In this document: positions 22,967-34,738 of the stretch, piece by piece | Layout of the letters: every line of letters begins with the position of its first letter | Position numbering within the stretch: the stretch's first letter is position 1 | Position numbers and translations under genes: made by a program | NCBI GenBank assembly: GCA_021396245.1 | Contig: WNYE01000112.1 | Location: 1 to 64,000, forward strand | DNA: 64,000 nucleotides | Direction of reading: 5' to 3' | From: Sporothrix humicola | Taxonomy: Eukaryota > Ascomycota > Sordariomycetes > Ophiostomatales > Ophiostomataceae | The notes under the pieces: generated by a model | The model's database searches: none | What the model was told of the DNA's origin: nothing | What the model saw: the letters and a program-made list of their open reading frames with translations, nothing else

Positions 22967-24815
22967 ATGGCGGAAGTTCACACGACCCATCGCGACGGCC
23001 ATGCTGCCGACCATTTAAAGCACAGGTTTGTTGCAGCTGTCATCAACACTCGCAAGTCGTTCTTTCCTACTGACTATTTAGTCACGCACATGAAGATGCC
23101 ATCCCAGGAACTGTCAATCTTGCGGCGGAAGGTACGCTCCCCCGCGCTTTCCTAATTTATCTTCAGACGCACGATGAACTACGCTGACCTGCTCCTTCCA
23201 GATGGCGACGACACAGCGTACGGTCAAGCGCTCTTTCCCGTTCCGGCTCTCGACCCCAACGACCCCCTGCAGTGGCCGACGTACAAGAAGACGGCAATCT
23301 TGGTGCTCGTGTCAGTCTACTCGTTTCTCGGGAACGCATCCTTGACGGGCATCTCTGTCTACATCAACCTCTTCTCCGAAATCTTCAGAGTGTCGCCCAC
23401 CGACGCGTCCAACCTCATCAATTATCCGAACCTGTGCTTTGGGTTTAGTTCGCTGGTCTGGGTGCCCCTGTACCTCAAGATTGGACGTCGTCCAGTGATG
23501 CTGTTGTCGATGGTTATGGTGAGTTTACGGCGTCTCTATTCGACCTGACTGTCCTCCATGTTGACGCCGCTGACACGGCTAGTATCTTTGCGGCCTCATC
23601 GGTGCCGCTCGCGCGATCTCCTTCAACGGCCTGATGGCCGCCCGCTGCGTCCACTCTTTCGGCGCCGGCGTCTGCGAGGCGCTGCCCGTCCAGCTTGTCA
23701 ACGACATTTTCTTTATCCACGAGCGCGGCAAGCGCATCGGGTACTACACGGTGTGTCTGTGCCTGGCGTCGGCGGCGCCTTTGGCGGCCGGGTACATGCT
23801 GTCGGGCGGGCAGTCGTGGCGCCTCTACTTTTATGTGTGCTTTGCCTTTGGGCTGGCTGTGTTTGTGTTGACCGTGTTGCTGGTGGAGGAGTCATCGTAC
23901 GACCGGGCGGCGGCTCTATCGTCGGAGGCGACAACAGTGAACGAGGCAGCCATCACCCATGACCCCCATGAACCCGAAAAGCAGGCTACGGCTGAAGTGC
24001 TGTCCGCATCGACGACGAGAAGCATCCCGCCTCGCAAAACATATGCCCAGACGCTTTCTGTTGCTGGCCATTACGACCGCAACGTCTCCGTCGTGGGTAC
24101 CGTCCTACGCTCCTTTTCGTACTTCCTTGTGCCCCAGGCACTATGGGTGATTACAACCTACGGCGCCAATATTGGTTTGGGAGCATTTGCCCTGGGGTTT
24201 ACTTTCCCGATCCTCTTGATGTCGCCGCCGTACAACTGGAGCGTCACCAGCTCGGGTCTTCAGGCGCTGGCGCCGACCGTCGCGTTCCTGGCCGCCGTCC
24301 CACTCACAGCCTCGTCGGACCGTCTTGCGGCCTACCTGACGCGCCGCAACGGCGGCGTCAGAGAGGCCGAGATGCGCTTGGGAGTTCTATTGGTGCCAAT
24401 GTTGGTCGGGCCCGCCGGCCTGATCTTGTACGGTTTGGCCGCCGACCGCCAGCTCGCCTGGCCCCTTTTCTTCGTGGCCTCCGGCCTCATGTCCTGGAGC
24501 GGCTACTTTTACTTTGCGTTCACCATTGCCTACGCCGTCGACGCCCATTTCGCCAACACGTCGGAGATGCTGATCGCCATCAATGTCGGCAAGCAGGCCG
24601 TCAGCTTCGGGTTCGGCAGCGCCGTCCTCAGCTGGGTCGCCGTGCCGCACGGCTATGCCCGCGTCATTGGCGGCATCTTTGCGGGCGTTCTGGCGGCCAA
24701 CAACATGGTCGTCATTGTCTTTTTGATATGGGGCAAGGCGATCCGCCGCCGCATGGCGCGGTCGTGGCTGGCGAGGCTGCACAAGAAGACGCACGTGGCG
24801 GAGGAAGTTCACTAA
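22967..24815 (+). CDS. major facilitator transporter, 552 aa, four exons
   Basis: Exons 22967-23025, 23082-23131, 23202-23518 and 23583-24815. Each intron has a GT donor (GTTTGT, GTACGC, GTGAGT) and a CTGAC branch near its acceptor. Splicing restores the N-terminal pattern common in fungal MFS proteins: a His-rich start (MAEVHTTHRDGHAADH), then HAHEDAIPGTVNLAAE, then ALFPVPALDPNDPLQWPTYK, before the first membrane helix. About 12 hydrophobic segments follow, with LYLKIGRRPVMLL as the motif-A loop and a large charged central loop (about residues 255-310). The substrate is unknown; relatives are mostly annotated as general MFS drug or organic-anion carriers. The 36 codons of exons 1-2 would be missed by simple ORF calling from the ATG at 23174, which lies inside intron 2. 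Confidence 0.88.
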
Positions 24816-27800
24816 AGACGGAGAACGGTCGATGATCGACAGGACGAGCACAAAAGTGCGAGTCTCTGTGGAGAGAGACGAAAATAAAGTTTTGGGCGTG
24901 GGCTGGGAAATATGAAATGTGAGCTGGCCGGCGGAGTACTAGTAGTGTAGGGATACAACGTGCTTGACGAACATGAGGGTTGTGCGGCGGCGCGGACATT
25001 TAGGGAGGGCAGGTCCAGAACATGTAAGGAGGAGAGCGGAGAGAAAAGGGGAAAAGAAGGAAGACTGATGAAGACAGAAATGGACATCTTTAGGCAGGCA
25101 TACAAGGTTTCATCTAGCTTGACAAATACAGGATACTCGTCGACTGCACCGGCGGAATGAACAACAAGAACAAGAACACGTCGTATGGCCAGAGTTACGA
25201 GGGACAAGACGGAATACAGCGACGTCGCAGTCCGGAGAGTCCTTCTGCACGCTCGTCAGCCGCCGTTGGATCTTGTCGGTCCTCTGTCGATGCTTTTCAA
25301 AAAGCATGCTTCTGAAACCGTGCACAAGCTGTGTGGAGGTGCGGAGACAACGGTGAGGATGGTCATTCAATATCCGGAGAGAGAGTTGCATTGTTGCAAT
25401 GTCCACGCTCGGCGACCATTGTACATCGTATTTTTAGACAAACAGGCCTGTTGGTTTTTATGCTTTAGCTCGACGTTTAAATGTTTATTTACTGTTTATT
25501 TCGTGGGCTTTCCTTTTCTTTTATTTCCTTCGTTCTTTGTCCACGGATGCAGCCGAAAACATTCCCGGCCAAGCAAGCATCCCTGCTGGTGAACGAACCA
25601 CCAGTTTGGTTTTGGTTGACACTTGTTGTGCGAGTCGTGTCACAATAGTGGTGATCATCACCAGTTACCATGGTCCTTTTTTTTCTTCTGGTCTTCTCGT
25701 CTTCACTTTTGTTTCTTCTTCACCTACGGAGAACGACGTACCACAGTGGCCAATTCCTCTCTCTCTTCCCATCGAGTCCTGGGTCAACCCCACAACCCGA
25801 GAGCCCGACTCTTCACTTTTGGTTTTCGTTTTTCATTTTTCTCGGCCTGCCTGTCACCGTACCGCCACTTTTCGACCACATTTTCTGGATGTCATGTCCT
25901 TTTGGGTGTCGTTTTTCATGTACGCATTGACTGCCAAGCCCTACAACCCCGGACGCGCGCAACTGTCATTCCAGCCACAATACGGAGTAAGTAAGTCTGT
26001 GTGCCTTTCTGGGGAACATGACAGGTACGTGGTTTTTTGTGCATTCTGTATTTCCTGCCTCCTCTTTTCCGGTCTTTTGCGCTCTTTATTTCTCTTTACG
26101 GAAGGCCCCGCACCACACCCTCATTTGACCAGTTTTCATGATTTAGCACTCTTTGTGACATACACGCCCACACGAGGTTTGCGCCTTGACCTCTTCCCTT
26201 CTTTTTCTATTTTTTATTCACTCTCCCCCTGCACCAGCCCCAGACAACCGATGAGAGAAATGTCTCCATTCTCTCCATCCTCTCCAATCATCCCGCTCAG
26301 CCTTTCTTAAATTGGTTTGGACTGCGGAGACACCCCTCTCCGATATTGCAAAAGTACATTGCAGACATGCACTCTATGGGGTATTGCTCTCCGGTATTTG
26401 AGGACGTGAGCACTTGTGTATGGAGAAGAGAGTATTCAAAACACTTCCTCGCTGTAAGAACCGGTCAGACAGTCAGACTGCCTCGATCTATCTGGAGCGG
26501 ACAGTCTTATTGATGCTGTTTGAAGCATGTTTGGATATTGGGTACTCCGTACCTTGGATTTGCATCGCCTTCTTCTCAGCCCATTTATTGATTTCTTTTA
26601 TTTCGCTTCATTTCCCATTTCCAATTTTGCTCCCATCTTCTCCCATTTCCTGTTCTTGCCTCCCTCCCTTTTCTGATCATTACCGCCCTGGGAGCCTGGG
26701 GCCTCTCTAAGCGAGACAGCAAAAAACGCGGGCTAGACGGGATGGTCAGGACTCAGGACGTCCGTGCGCACACCGAGTCCCTGCTCCTTGCTTCTTTCTT
26801 GGTCCGTTCTTGGTCTGGCCTCTGCGTTCTTAGCAAAAAAGCTTACTTTGTCATCTGCGTCGAATGGGAGACTACTGCATGACAAACACTCGCTTGCATC
26901 AGTGCGCGATGTGCTGGGTGTGATTTGATTTACTTGATGTGCTGGATGTGCTCGCCGACTTCCAGGGCTGTCAATCCGTTCATCATGCCCATCAACGGCC
27001 ATCAACGGCCATCAACGGCCATCAACGGCCATCAACGGCCATGCTACGATCAGTCTATTCTCTCCACTTTGTCGGTCTGCTTGCCCGCTCGTCTGCCCAT
27101 ATCCTTGCTGTCTACTTTCCTCTCCCACCGCGCGGTATTCCGGTTCACGCTGGTGTTATGATGCGTTCGTGTCATGCCGTGTCAGGTTTCCTTTTGACAA
27201 GGGGGTGTAAGCAGGGCAGCAGGGGGTGGATATGTGGCGTGCAGGGCAATACAAGGACAATCAGGCAATACGCCGTACTCCATACTCTGTCTTCATTGTT
27301 TTCATGTGCTCTTCTTCTCCGTCGGGGCAAGACATGCATACGCCTGTCCTCTGCCTCCCTAAATCCAGGCCATACGGAGTAGAAAGGACCCTTTTTTGTG
27401 CAGTCCGACTCGAGTGTCTGCGTCTCCTTTCGCTCTAGCAGCAAACCTTCTTTTTCATGATATGCAACCTCCCTTTTGTCTGTCCCGTCTCTTCGCCTGT
27501 CGGCTTCCCGTCCCTCTCCTCATTTGTGCAGCCCAGCGTAGCACTGAAGAAAAAGAAAAGAAAATTCATTAACTCAAAAACAAAAGTACTTCGTTTTGTA
27601 TTTTGTGCACATCCTGTTACGGACGACGGAGCATGCCCTTCTCGTACCTGGACGGAGTATTGATTTCCAGATCGTCTTCTCGCCCATACTTTTTGCTCAG
27701 ACAGACCCAAACAAAGGACCCAGGTCCTTGCATTCAGCTCTTGTTTTGTTGTTACTCTTATTTTATTTGTTCTTCCTCGATTCTCATACAAGAACTCCAT

Positions 27801-27987
27801 CCCAGCCAAGACCCTCGGGATTCCTAGCCTCTTGGACTCTGCTTTCCCCGGATGCACCATGGCCCTGGCCACGAACGACCGTTGACACTAGGAGATATCG
27901 TCGACATATTCTACATCTTTATCTGCACACACATACTCGAACATCACCGCATCACCACATTACCACTTTGACACACACACATTCACC
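24816..27987. other. intergenic, 3.2 kb, motif-rich
   Basis: Contains three exact TACGGAGTA/TACTCCGTA motifs (25981, 26543, 27373), near copies at about 24933, 25722, 27284 and 27647, and a 10-bp tandem repeat at 26991-27040. Long open frames on the + strand here (for example 25537-26310) are pyrimidine-rich and do not look coding. The right end is the promoter of the rhodopsin-like gene. Confidence 0.45.
26991..27040. repeat. five perfect copies of ATCAACGGCC
   Basis: A 10-bp unit repeated five times head to tail without a mismatch, in intergenic DNA. The unit length is not a multiple of three. There are no spacers, so this is not a CRISPR array. Confidence 0.95.
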
Positions 27988-29474
27988 ATGACAACAACAT
28001 CATCTGCTGTGGCAGCGGCAACATCCGCGGTGGCTCCCGTCTCTCCGTTTGGCGATCCATCTCTGCTCCCGCACGACTCCAAGAAGCCCGACATTATCGC
28101 CAGCGGTGTCATCACGCTCTTCCTCGCCGGCTGCTTTGTGGCCGCACGCTTCTACACACGCGCGTTGATCACAAGGAAACCACTCGGTGCGAGCGAATGG
28201 CTCGTCCTGTCGGCATGGGTGAGTCAAACTGGGCCTCGAGATATCAAAATCAAACCGCCCTACGGATGCTAACATCGCAGATCTTCTCGTTTGGTGTTAC
28301 AATTCCCCAGGTTCTGGGTAGGTTCCACGACATTCGCTTATCTTGTACTCTTGGGATCCTCCTCCAGCTAACATCACAGAAACTGGCTATGGAATGGGCG
28401 CGCACATCTACGATATTCCCGAGGGCGGCTTCAACTTTTCGGGCAACGCCGAGGCCCAGCTGATCTCCATCTTCTTCTACTCGCTCTCGCTCACGTTCAG
28501 TAAATTCTCTATTTTGGCGCTCTATATCCTCATCTTCCCTTACACCTGGGTCCGCTCCGTCAGTTTCTTCTTGATCGCCGTTGTCGCTGCCAGCCAGACT
28601 TGGATGATTTACGTTATTTTCTCGGCCTGCACGCCGCTCCAGGCGTTCTGGGACATGACGATCCAAAACGCAAAATGCCACCCCCAGTCCTACTGGCTCG
28701 CCAACCAGTACCAGCTGATTGCCACCGACTTTATGATTTTCCTGCTGCCCCTGCCGGTCGTGTGGCGCCTCAAAGTCCGCCCGGGACAGAAAATCCTGCT
28801 CGTCTTTGTCTTTGCCATGGGTTTCTTGTGAGTGTGGCCCCGTTGTATCGCCACATATTCATCTGCTAACCTGCTGGCGTAGTGTCTGCGCCATCTCCAT
28901 CATCCGCATCTCGCTGATCATCCCCCTCACCAACAACCCCGGCCCCGATTTCTCGTACAGCGGCGTCTCCACCTACTACTGGACCGACGTCGAGACCAAC
29001 TTGGCCATTGTCGTTGCTGCCTCTCTGACCCTCAAGCCGTTTGTCAGCAAACTGCTGCCCCGCTCGCTCTTCGGGTCAACCGACGACGATTTCGGCGGCC
29101 ACGGCGGCGTCCAGCTCGCTCAGGTCCGCCGCAGCCCGCTCCACCGCAGCCTTTTTGACCCCATCATCACCTTTGGCTCGCGCCTGTCGAGACGGACGAA
29201 CCCGCAGGGGACCACCGGACACGATAACAACGGCGGTCTCCCCATGGAAGACGACACAAAGGCGCTGCGAAGCGCCCCCTCCTCGCATGCCTCCCGCGGC
29301 TCCTCGTCGCACCTCGACAACTACTCGCAGTCCACCTCGGGCAACCGCACCATTCTGGACCGCCACGGCAATGCTGTCGACGAAGAAATGGGGCTGCCAA
29401 TGCAGGGTGCAGACGAGTCGAAACCGCACCTGCACGCCAATGTTGGCGTCCGCAGCCTGCCCGCAGACAGGTGA
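27988..29474 (+). CDS. fungal rhodopsin-like integral membrane protein, 435 aa
   Basis: Four exons: 27988-28218, 28281-28317, 28380-28827 and 28883-29474. All introns have GT/AG ends, and CTAAC precedes each acceptor (GCTAACATCGCAG, GCTAACATCACAG, GCTAACCTGCTGGCGTAG). The product has seven predicted membrane helices, with the family signatures ARFYTRALI, VLETGYGMGAHIYD, FSKFSILALYILIFP, NQYQLIATDFMIFLLPLPVVWRL (shown across residues of helix 5) and YYWTDVETNLAIVVAASL. The C-terminal tail (from about residue 290) is cytosolic and Ser/Arg-rich. The family (often labelled SAT4-like or fungal rhodopsin domain) is hugely expanded in filamentous fungi. The PTH11-related members are proposed receptors, but ligands are unknown. 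No CFEM domain is present. Start context is CACCATGAC. Confidence 0.88.
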
Positions 29475-30915
29475 TCAGGCGGCATACTCTTTTATCTCTT
29501 ACTTTTAATTTTGATTGTTTATTCTTGACATTTGGTGGACAGTTGATTTTTGTTGGTTTTTTTTTTTTACTCTTCGGTGTGTATGATGGATTCTGGGTTT
29601 GCATTCGGCACGGCGTTCTCAGTTGGATACTGTCATTTCCTTTCCTTGTCGTTTGAAATTTGGCCGTATCTGTGGCACATATATTACCCTTCCCGCACTC
29701 TCTTTGTTACTCTTTTCGTTACTCTTTTTTTCTTGGTATGGACTTGGATTTTTACTTGGGACACTTTTCCGGCTCGGGATATTTAGGGACGGCTCACAAA
29801 AAAAATATTAATTGATTTTCCTTTCTCATTTCTTTGTTACAAAACCACATTCGACAGCAGAGAAGAGTGTAAGTTGGCAATAATCAACGAGAAACGGGCT
29901 GATGTACCGGGCAGAGATGGCATGTAATGCACTGTGGTTCAGACCAATGCTGATCACTCAAGACCATAATGGCATCCGAATACTAAGAAACTCACAAATC
30001 AACCTGGTCAAGATATTGCTAGAAAATTCATATCTATTTTACAAAATATTTCAATTTTTAGAAATAATTTTACATTGGATCAAATTCAAAAATAAACTTC
30101 TGATTCTTTTTTTCATTGCCGAGCATATTGCTTGCTCGTATGGCACTAACTGTCAACAAAGTGGAATATCGCAACAAACCCGACAAAATACACTACAACT
30201 CGATGGTCGTCTGTCAACCAAATCCATAATCAATTACATCCTCAAATTAAACAAAACAAGGCCTCAAAATGTGCACTACCAGTCCTTCAGTCAAATCACA
30301 CAGTACTCACAGAAAAACGTGACTTTCTCTCTGTCAACACGTGACTAGATCTGCCACTGCCAAATCTGCAAACGCCACTTTATCGGGCCTTACCTAACGC
30401 CTGCCAGCGACCTGTCTCCACTAAAATCAGAAGCACTGACCAGTCCTGGTCCAGTCCTGGTCCAGACCAACGCCAACAGAAACCAACCCAAGCCGTTTTT
30501 GGAGAGCGAACGAAAGCACCACAAAGAGGGAAAGAGCAAAAGAGCCAAGAGGAAAAGCAGTGCAATCTGCAAATCCACTCCGTACGATCTTCGCCAACAG
30601 CTTCATTCGCTCCGATCGATCCTGTCCTCCCCGCGACTGTTGGACAACCAGGGCTCGTCGTCGGAAGCGATCCTCTTCGTCTTTAATGACAAAAGCCCAG
30701 AAGATGCTGAACGGCTAATCGACGAACGCAACAATCTGGTCCCAACAAACGACATCCTTCCTCATCGACCTTTCTCTACATCTCGATTCTGCATCTCGAC
30801 ATTCCGTCTAGAAAGGGGCACTCCCATTTGCACAGTCCCGTCGGTCCCCGACGTTCGATGTTCGACTCGTAACACTCTATTCCGACAGTCTCCTCCCTCT
30901 CCTTCCACCCCCACG
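29475..30915. other. intergenic with AT-rich island; SSK1 promoter
   Basis: About 29800-30290 is markedly AT-rich compared with flanking genes and has no convincing frame. A CACGTGAC box follows. From 30499 to 30915 the + strand is open in frame with SSK1 (see findings). No separate gene supported. Confidence 0.5.
30338..30345 (+). promoter_or_regulatory. CACGTGAC box upstream of SSK1
   Basis: An E-box-type palindrome core, CACGTG, followed by AC, 578 bp before the SSK1 start codon. A partial copy (ACGTGAC) lies about 20 bp upstream. The octamer is the reverse complement of GTCACGTG, the Cbf1-type bHLH site. Function here is inferred from the sequence only. Confidence 0.45.
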
Positions 30916-33126
30916 ATGGCCACCCCGGCAGCACAGCGCAAGGTCTGGGTGCGGCGGCCGGGCGCGTCGGCCACGCTCGTCGCCTTCAACGAGACCGATG
31001 TTGTCGACGACGTCCGCGAGATGCTACTACGCAAATACGGCAACTCCCTCGGCCGCGTCTACGATGCCCCCGACGTCACGCTGCGCCTCTCGCCCCGCGA
31101 AGCCCACCAGGGCGAACGAACTCTGGGCCCCGACGAGCTCATGACCCGCACGCTCGACGTCTACTATCCGGGTGGCCAGACGATTGACGAAGCTCTGGTC
31201 ATTGACGTGCCCATCCGCCGCGCCACGCCCAACGCCTCGCCCCGCGGCGGGCCGCCGCACGCCTACCATTTAGGATCAGTGCACTCCAACACTCATGCAC
31301 ACTCCCACAGAGACTACTCCTCCCACTCGGCGGCCGCTCCCGACTATTTCGGCCCCGGTGTCGTCCCCGACTACTACAACCACGGCGCGCTGACGGCTGA
31401 GTCCGAGTACAGCAATGCCACGCTGGCGCCAGACGCAGGAATTGCCGGTGGCGGCGGCGGCCGTGCAGCAAGCTCACAACACCTCCATCCGCCGTCCCCC
31501 GGACACCTTCACCCATCACACAAGGGCAGCATTCGCTCGCCAACCGGCGGCGCCGTTGGCGGTGCAGGGCAATCATTACAAGGAGGCGGTGGTGGTGGTG
31601 GAGGCAGTGCCGGCAACAGCCCGCTCAACCACCCGCATTCCATTTCCATCCTAGCCACAGGACAGGCACCTCCTCTCCCCAATCTACCCTCTCCAGGCGG
31701 CTCGTCACGGCGGTCACACAAGGAGCGCCCCAAGATCCACCGCCAATTATCGTCTGTGCCCGACGACGTCTCAGGGAGCGGCCAGGGCTCGTCGTCTCAG
31801 ATCAACGGTTCCAGTGGCGGCGTTTCGGGCCAAAAGGGGCTGAACGCGAGCGGCATCAAGATTCCCATCGCAGCACCGATAGCAGGAAAGCCGGGTGCAG
31901 GACGGGGCAGCATCGTAGACGGTCTTAGCCAAAAGACCAAAGGTGCTGGTGATAAGGACGGTGCAGACAAGGACAGCGGCAAGAACGGCGTCAACGGCTC
32001 GACCAACGGCAACAGCAATGCGGCCTCTGCCCGCTCCGTCGCCTCTCCGCCACGGCCCATGTCGCCCATGCGCGGCAAGCGCGCCAAAAAGTCGGCCCGG
32101 TCCCTGAACAACGGCAACAGCAACGGCAACTCCAACGCAAACGACGACACGCGGAACAACACGGTCCAGCTCGGCCCGCTGACTGTTCCGCCCATCAATG
32201 TCCTGATCGTCGAGGACAACATTATCAACCTCAAGCTGCTCGAGGCGTTCGTCAAGCGTCTCAAGGTGCGCTGGCAGACGGCCATGAACGGCCGCGACGC
32301 CGTGGCCAAGTGGCGCGCCGGCGGCTTCCATTTAGTCCTGATGGACATTCAGCTGCCGCTCATGTCTGGTCTGGACGCGACGCGCGAGATCCGCCGTCTC
32401 GAGCGTGTCAACTCCATTGGTGTGTTTGCCTCGACACCCAGCGACTCCATTGGTGTCGGCCGCGACCCGCAGTCCGACAAGCTGGCCAACATGGCCCTCT
32501 TCAAGAGCCCCGTCATTATCGTGGCCCTCACGGCGAGCTCGCTACAGAGCGACAGGAACGACGCCCTGGCGGCAGGGTGCAATGATTTTTTGACAAAGGT
32601 AAGGCCCACTTCCCCTCTATTCATTTTGGTAAACGTCTCGCTGACCGTATAGCCCGTCAACTTTGTGTGGCTCGAGAAGAAGATTATGGAATGGGGCTGC
32701 ATGCAGGCCCTCATCGACTTTGACGGCTGGCGCAAGTGGAAGGAACAGAAACTGCCCGCCCAGACATCGAACCAGTCATCTCACACAGATAACAACAACA
32801 ATAACGGCGGCGGTAACGATAACAGCACATCCTCTGACGCTGCCTCGAAGAAATCCAAAAAGTCGTCGGGCCACACCAAGCGGCCATCCGTGTCGTCCTT
32901 CACAAAGGGCGAGAGCTCCGAGACCACCAATACCGTGTCATCGGCTGATTCGCCTGGCCCGAGTGGCCACCAGCGCAACAACAGCGGCAGTATCGCTGGT
33001 TCTCCAGGACGGTCGCCGCTGTCCAAACCGACCATCTCGGAACGTCTGGCAGCGGCATCGGCGGCCGTGGAGGTCGACAATGCCAATGCGGCCCTTGAGG
33101 CACAGAACGGAAAAGCAAAGAAGTAG
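30916..33126 (+). CDS. SSK1: response regulator SSK1 of the HOG pathway, 718 aa
   Basis: Exons 30916-32598 and 32653-33126; the 54-nt intron has GTAAGG, CTGACC and GTATAG signals. In yeast, unphosphorylated Ssk1 activates the Ssk2/22 MAPKKK that drives the Hog1 osmostress MAPK, and phosphotransfer from Ypd1 turns it off. The N-terminus (KVWVRRPGASATLVAFNETD) is the conserved ubiquitin-like/RA-like start of filamentous Ssk1. A long Gly/Ser/Asn/His-rich middle follows (about residues 115-425). The receiver domain starts at VLIVEDNIINLKLLEAFVKR, with phospho-acceptor D477 (LVLMDIQLPLMSG) and conserved Lys K561 in FLTKPV. The domain carries the usual Ssk1 insert after DATREIRRLE. The intron falls exactly between the conserved Lys and Pro. 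The C-terminus is Ser/Asn-rich. The start is chosen at the conserved N-terminus; the frame stays open 139 codons upstream. Confidence 0.93.
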
Positions 33127-34738
33127 TCGGCTCTGCTCTCTCTCTCCCTCTCTCTCCGACTTTATTCTCCCTCACATTCTCCTCACATATCTCCCCCTTC
33201 TCTCCTATCCCTCCATTCCCCCTCTACCTTGGCTCGAAGAATAGCATGACGAGGAACATGATACACGTATACCCCCGTTTTATTATCTTCTCTTTTCTAG
33301 TTTTCTTTATCAGGGATTGCTTCTTTCTTGTCTTCATATTTCAACCTTTCTTTGGTCTTCCCTCTTCAGTACACATCATTTCTAATTTTGCGGGAGTGGA
33401 GGCGTCATATGTACCAAAAAACAGGCAGGGAGCATACACGAGACATCTGTTCTGTTTTTATTTTACTTTATTCATCTTCTTTTCGTCTCCTATCATTTTA
33501 CCTACACAAAGTTGTAATCTTTTCCAGAACAAAATGCGACATATGAAACCAGCAGTGTGGTGCTGTTTCTCATATTATCAAATATTCTGTCTTCTGTTTG
33601 TGATCAAATGTCATGATTTCATGTTTCTAATTTTATTTCAAAAAGAATGAGTTTCACGAGGCACTTAGTGGGTTCACTGTCAATACGACCTTGTCATGCA
33701 GCTACATCGCATTTGTTTACATTGCAGCTCCTCAACTTATGTAATCGTGACCAAGACGGAACCAGATGCAAGACCCGTATGCTTGAGTGGCCGTTCATAA
33801 ATGTTACTAAAATCGTTCACAATTGGCAGCTTTTCATGCACCAAAAAGTAAACACAGAAACAGCTTGATTGAATATGGTATTATTTCTGTGTTCTTCTTT
33901 AATAAAATCGCCTTCGGTCTTTGATTCGCTTTCGGAACTGAAAGTCAAGCTTCAATGGACCTACACAAAAAATACCTGCACAATTCCACATCGCCGTATC
34001 GGCGTTCTCGTTTTAGGGCAGTTCCGTGATCCGATGCGGGGCTGCGATGCACGTTTTTGGTGACATCATCCGCGTTCCAGAGGAGCTTACACGCCATTGG
34101 CACGCTAGAGCCCAGACCTGAGCTCAAAACTACCCCTCCAAAAGGCGCTGTTCCAGAAAGCGGGTGCCGAGCTGTTGTGGCAGCTTCCCCCCTCCCGGTG
34201 TTTGGACTCGTTTGCACTTGCCCACTCTTGCCTCTTCGCTTGTTCGCTCCTTCCCCCTTCTCTTGCCCAACCCAACTGCCTCGGGTGGGCAATTGCGTCC
34301 GGCAACGTAAAGTCCGGGTGGGCAATGCTTGTGGTTTTGGTCCTGCCCTTTTGTAATCGTTGTCGTAATAGCTGTGCTCCGGCTCGATCTGCCGCCTCTT
34401 TTTTTCTGTTCTTTCCTCTCTTCTTTCCCCGCCTTCTCTTCTTGATTGTATCGTTGTTCAATTGCACTTTGTAGAGGCACAATCGACCATCTCGAGCTTC
34501 ACATTCTAGGTTCGTTCAATCTGATCCTTCCCAATCGTCAATCGTCCCGTACCTGTCAGCTCTTCTTATAGCTATTCCCCCCTTGTGCTCCCTTAGCTCA
34601 TTTCAGCTTTCCCCTCACCACACCTCGGCGACTTTTTCTTGCTCGTTCAACTCGTTCTGCTCGCTTTGCTCCTGCTAACCAAGCTGTGATTCGCTTCAGT
34701 ACACCTTCCTTTATACGACATAACGACTAAGCATAACA
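33127..34738. other. intergenic, 1.6 kb
   Basis: 3' flank of SSK1 (CT-rich), then AT-rich DNA (about 33250-33960), then the pyrimidine-rich promoter of the dienelactone hydrolase gene. No gene supported. Confidence 0.5.

Noticed and set aside
15260..24815. Secondary-metabolite cluster from two MFS genes plus an EthD gene
   Set aside because: No synthase, P450 or pathway regulator lies between or beside them, and gaps are 2-3 kb.
25537..26310. 257-codon plus-strand frame
   Set aside because: Pyrimidine-rich DNA read as Phe/Ser/Leu/Pro; no coding periodicity and no domain.
26991..27040. CRISPR-like array
   Set aside because: Units are 10 bp with no spacers, and the genome is eukaryotic.
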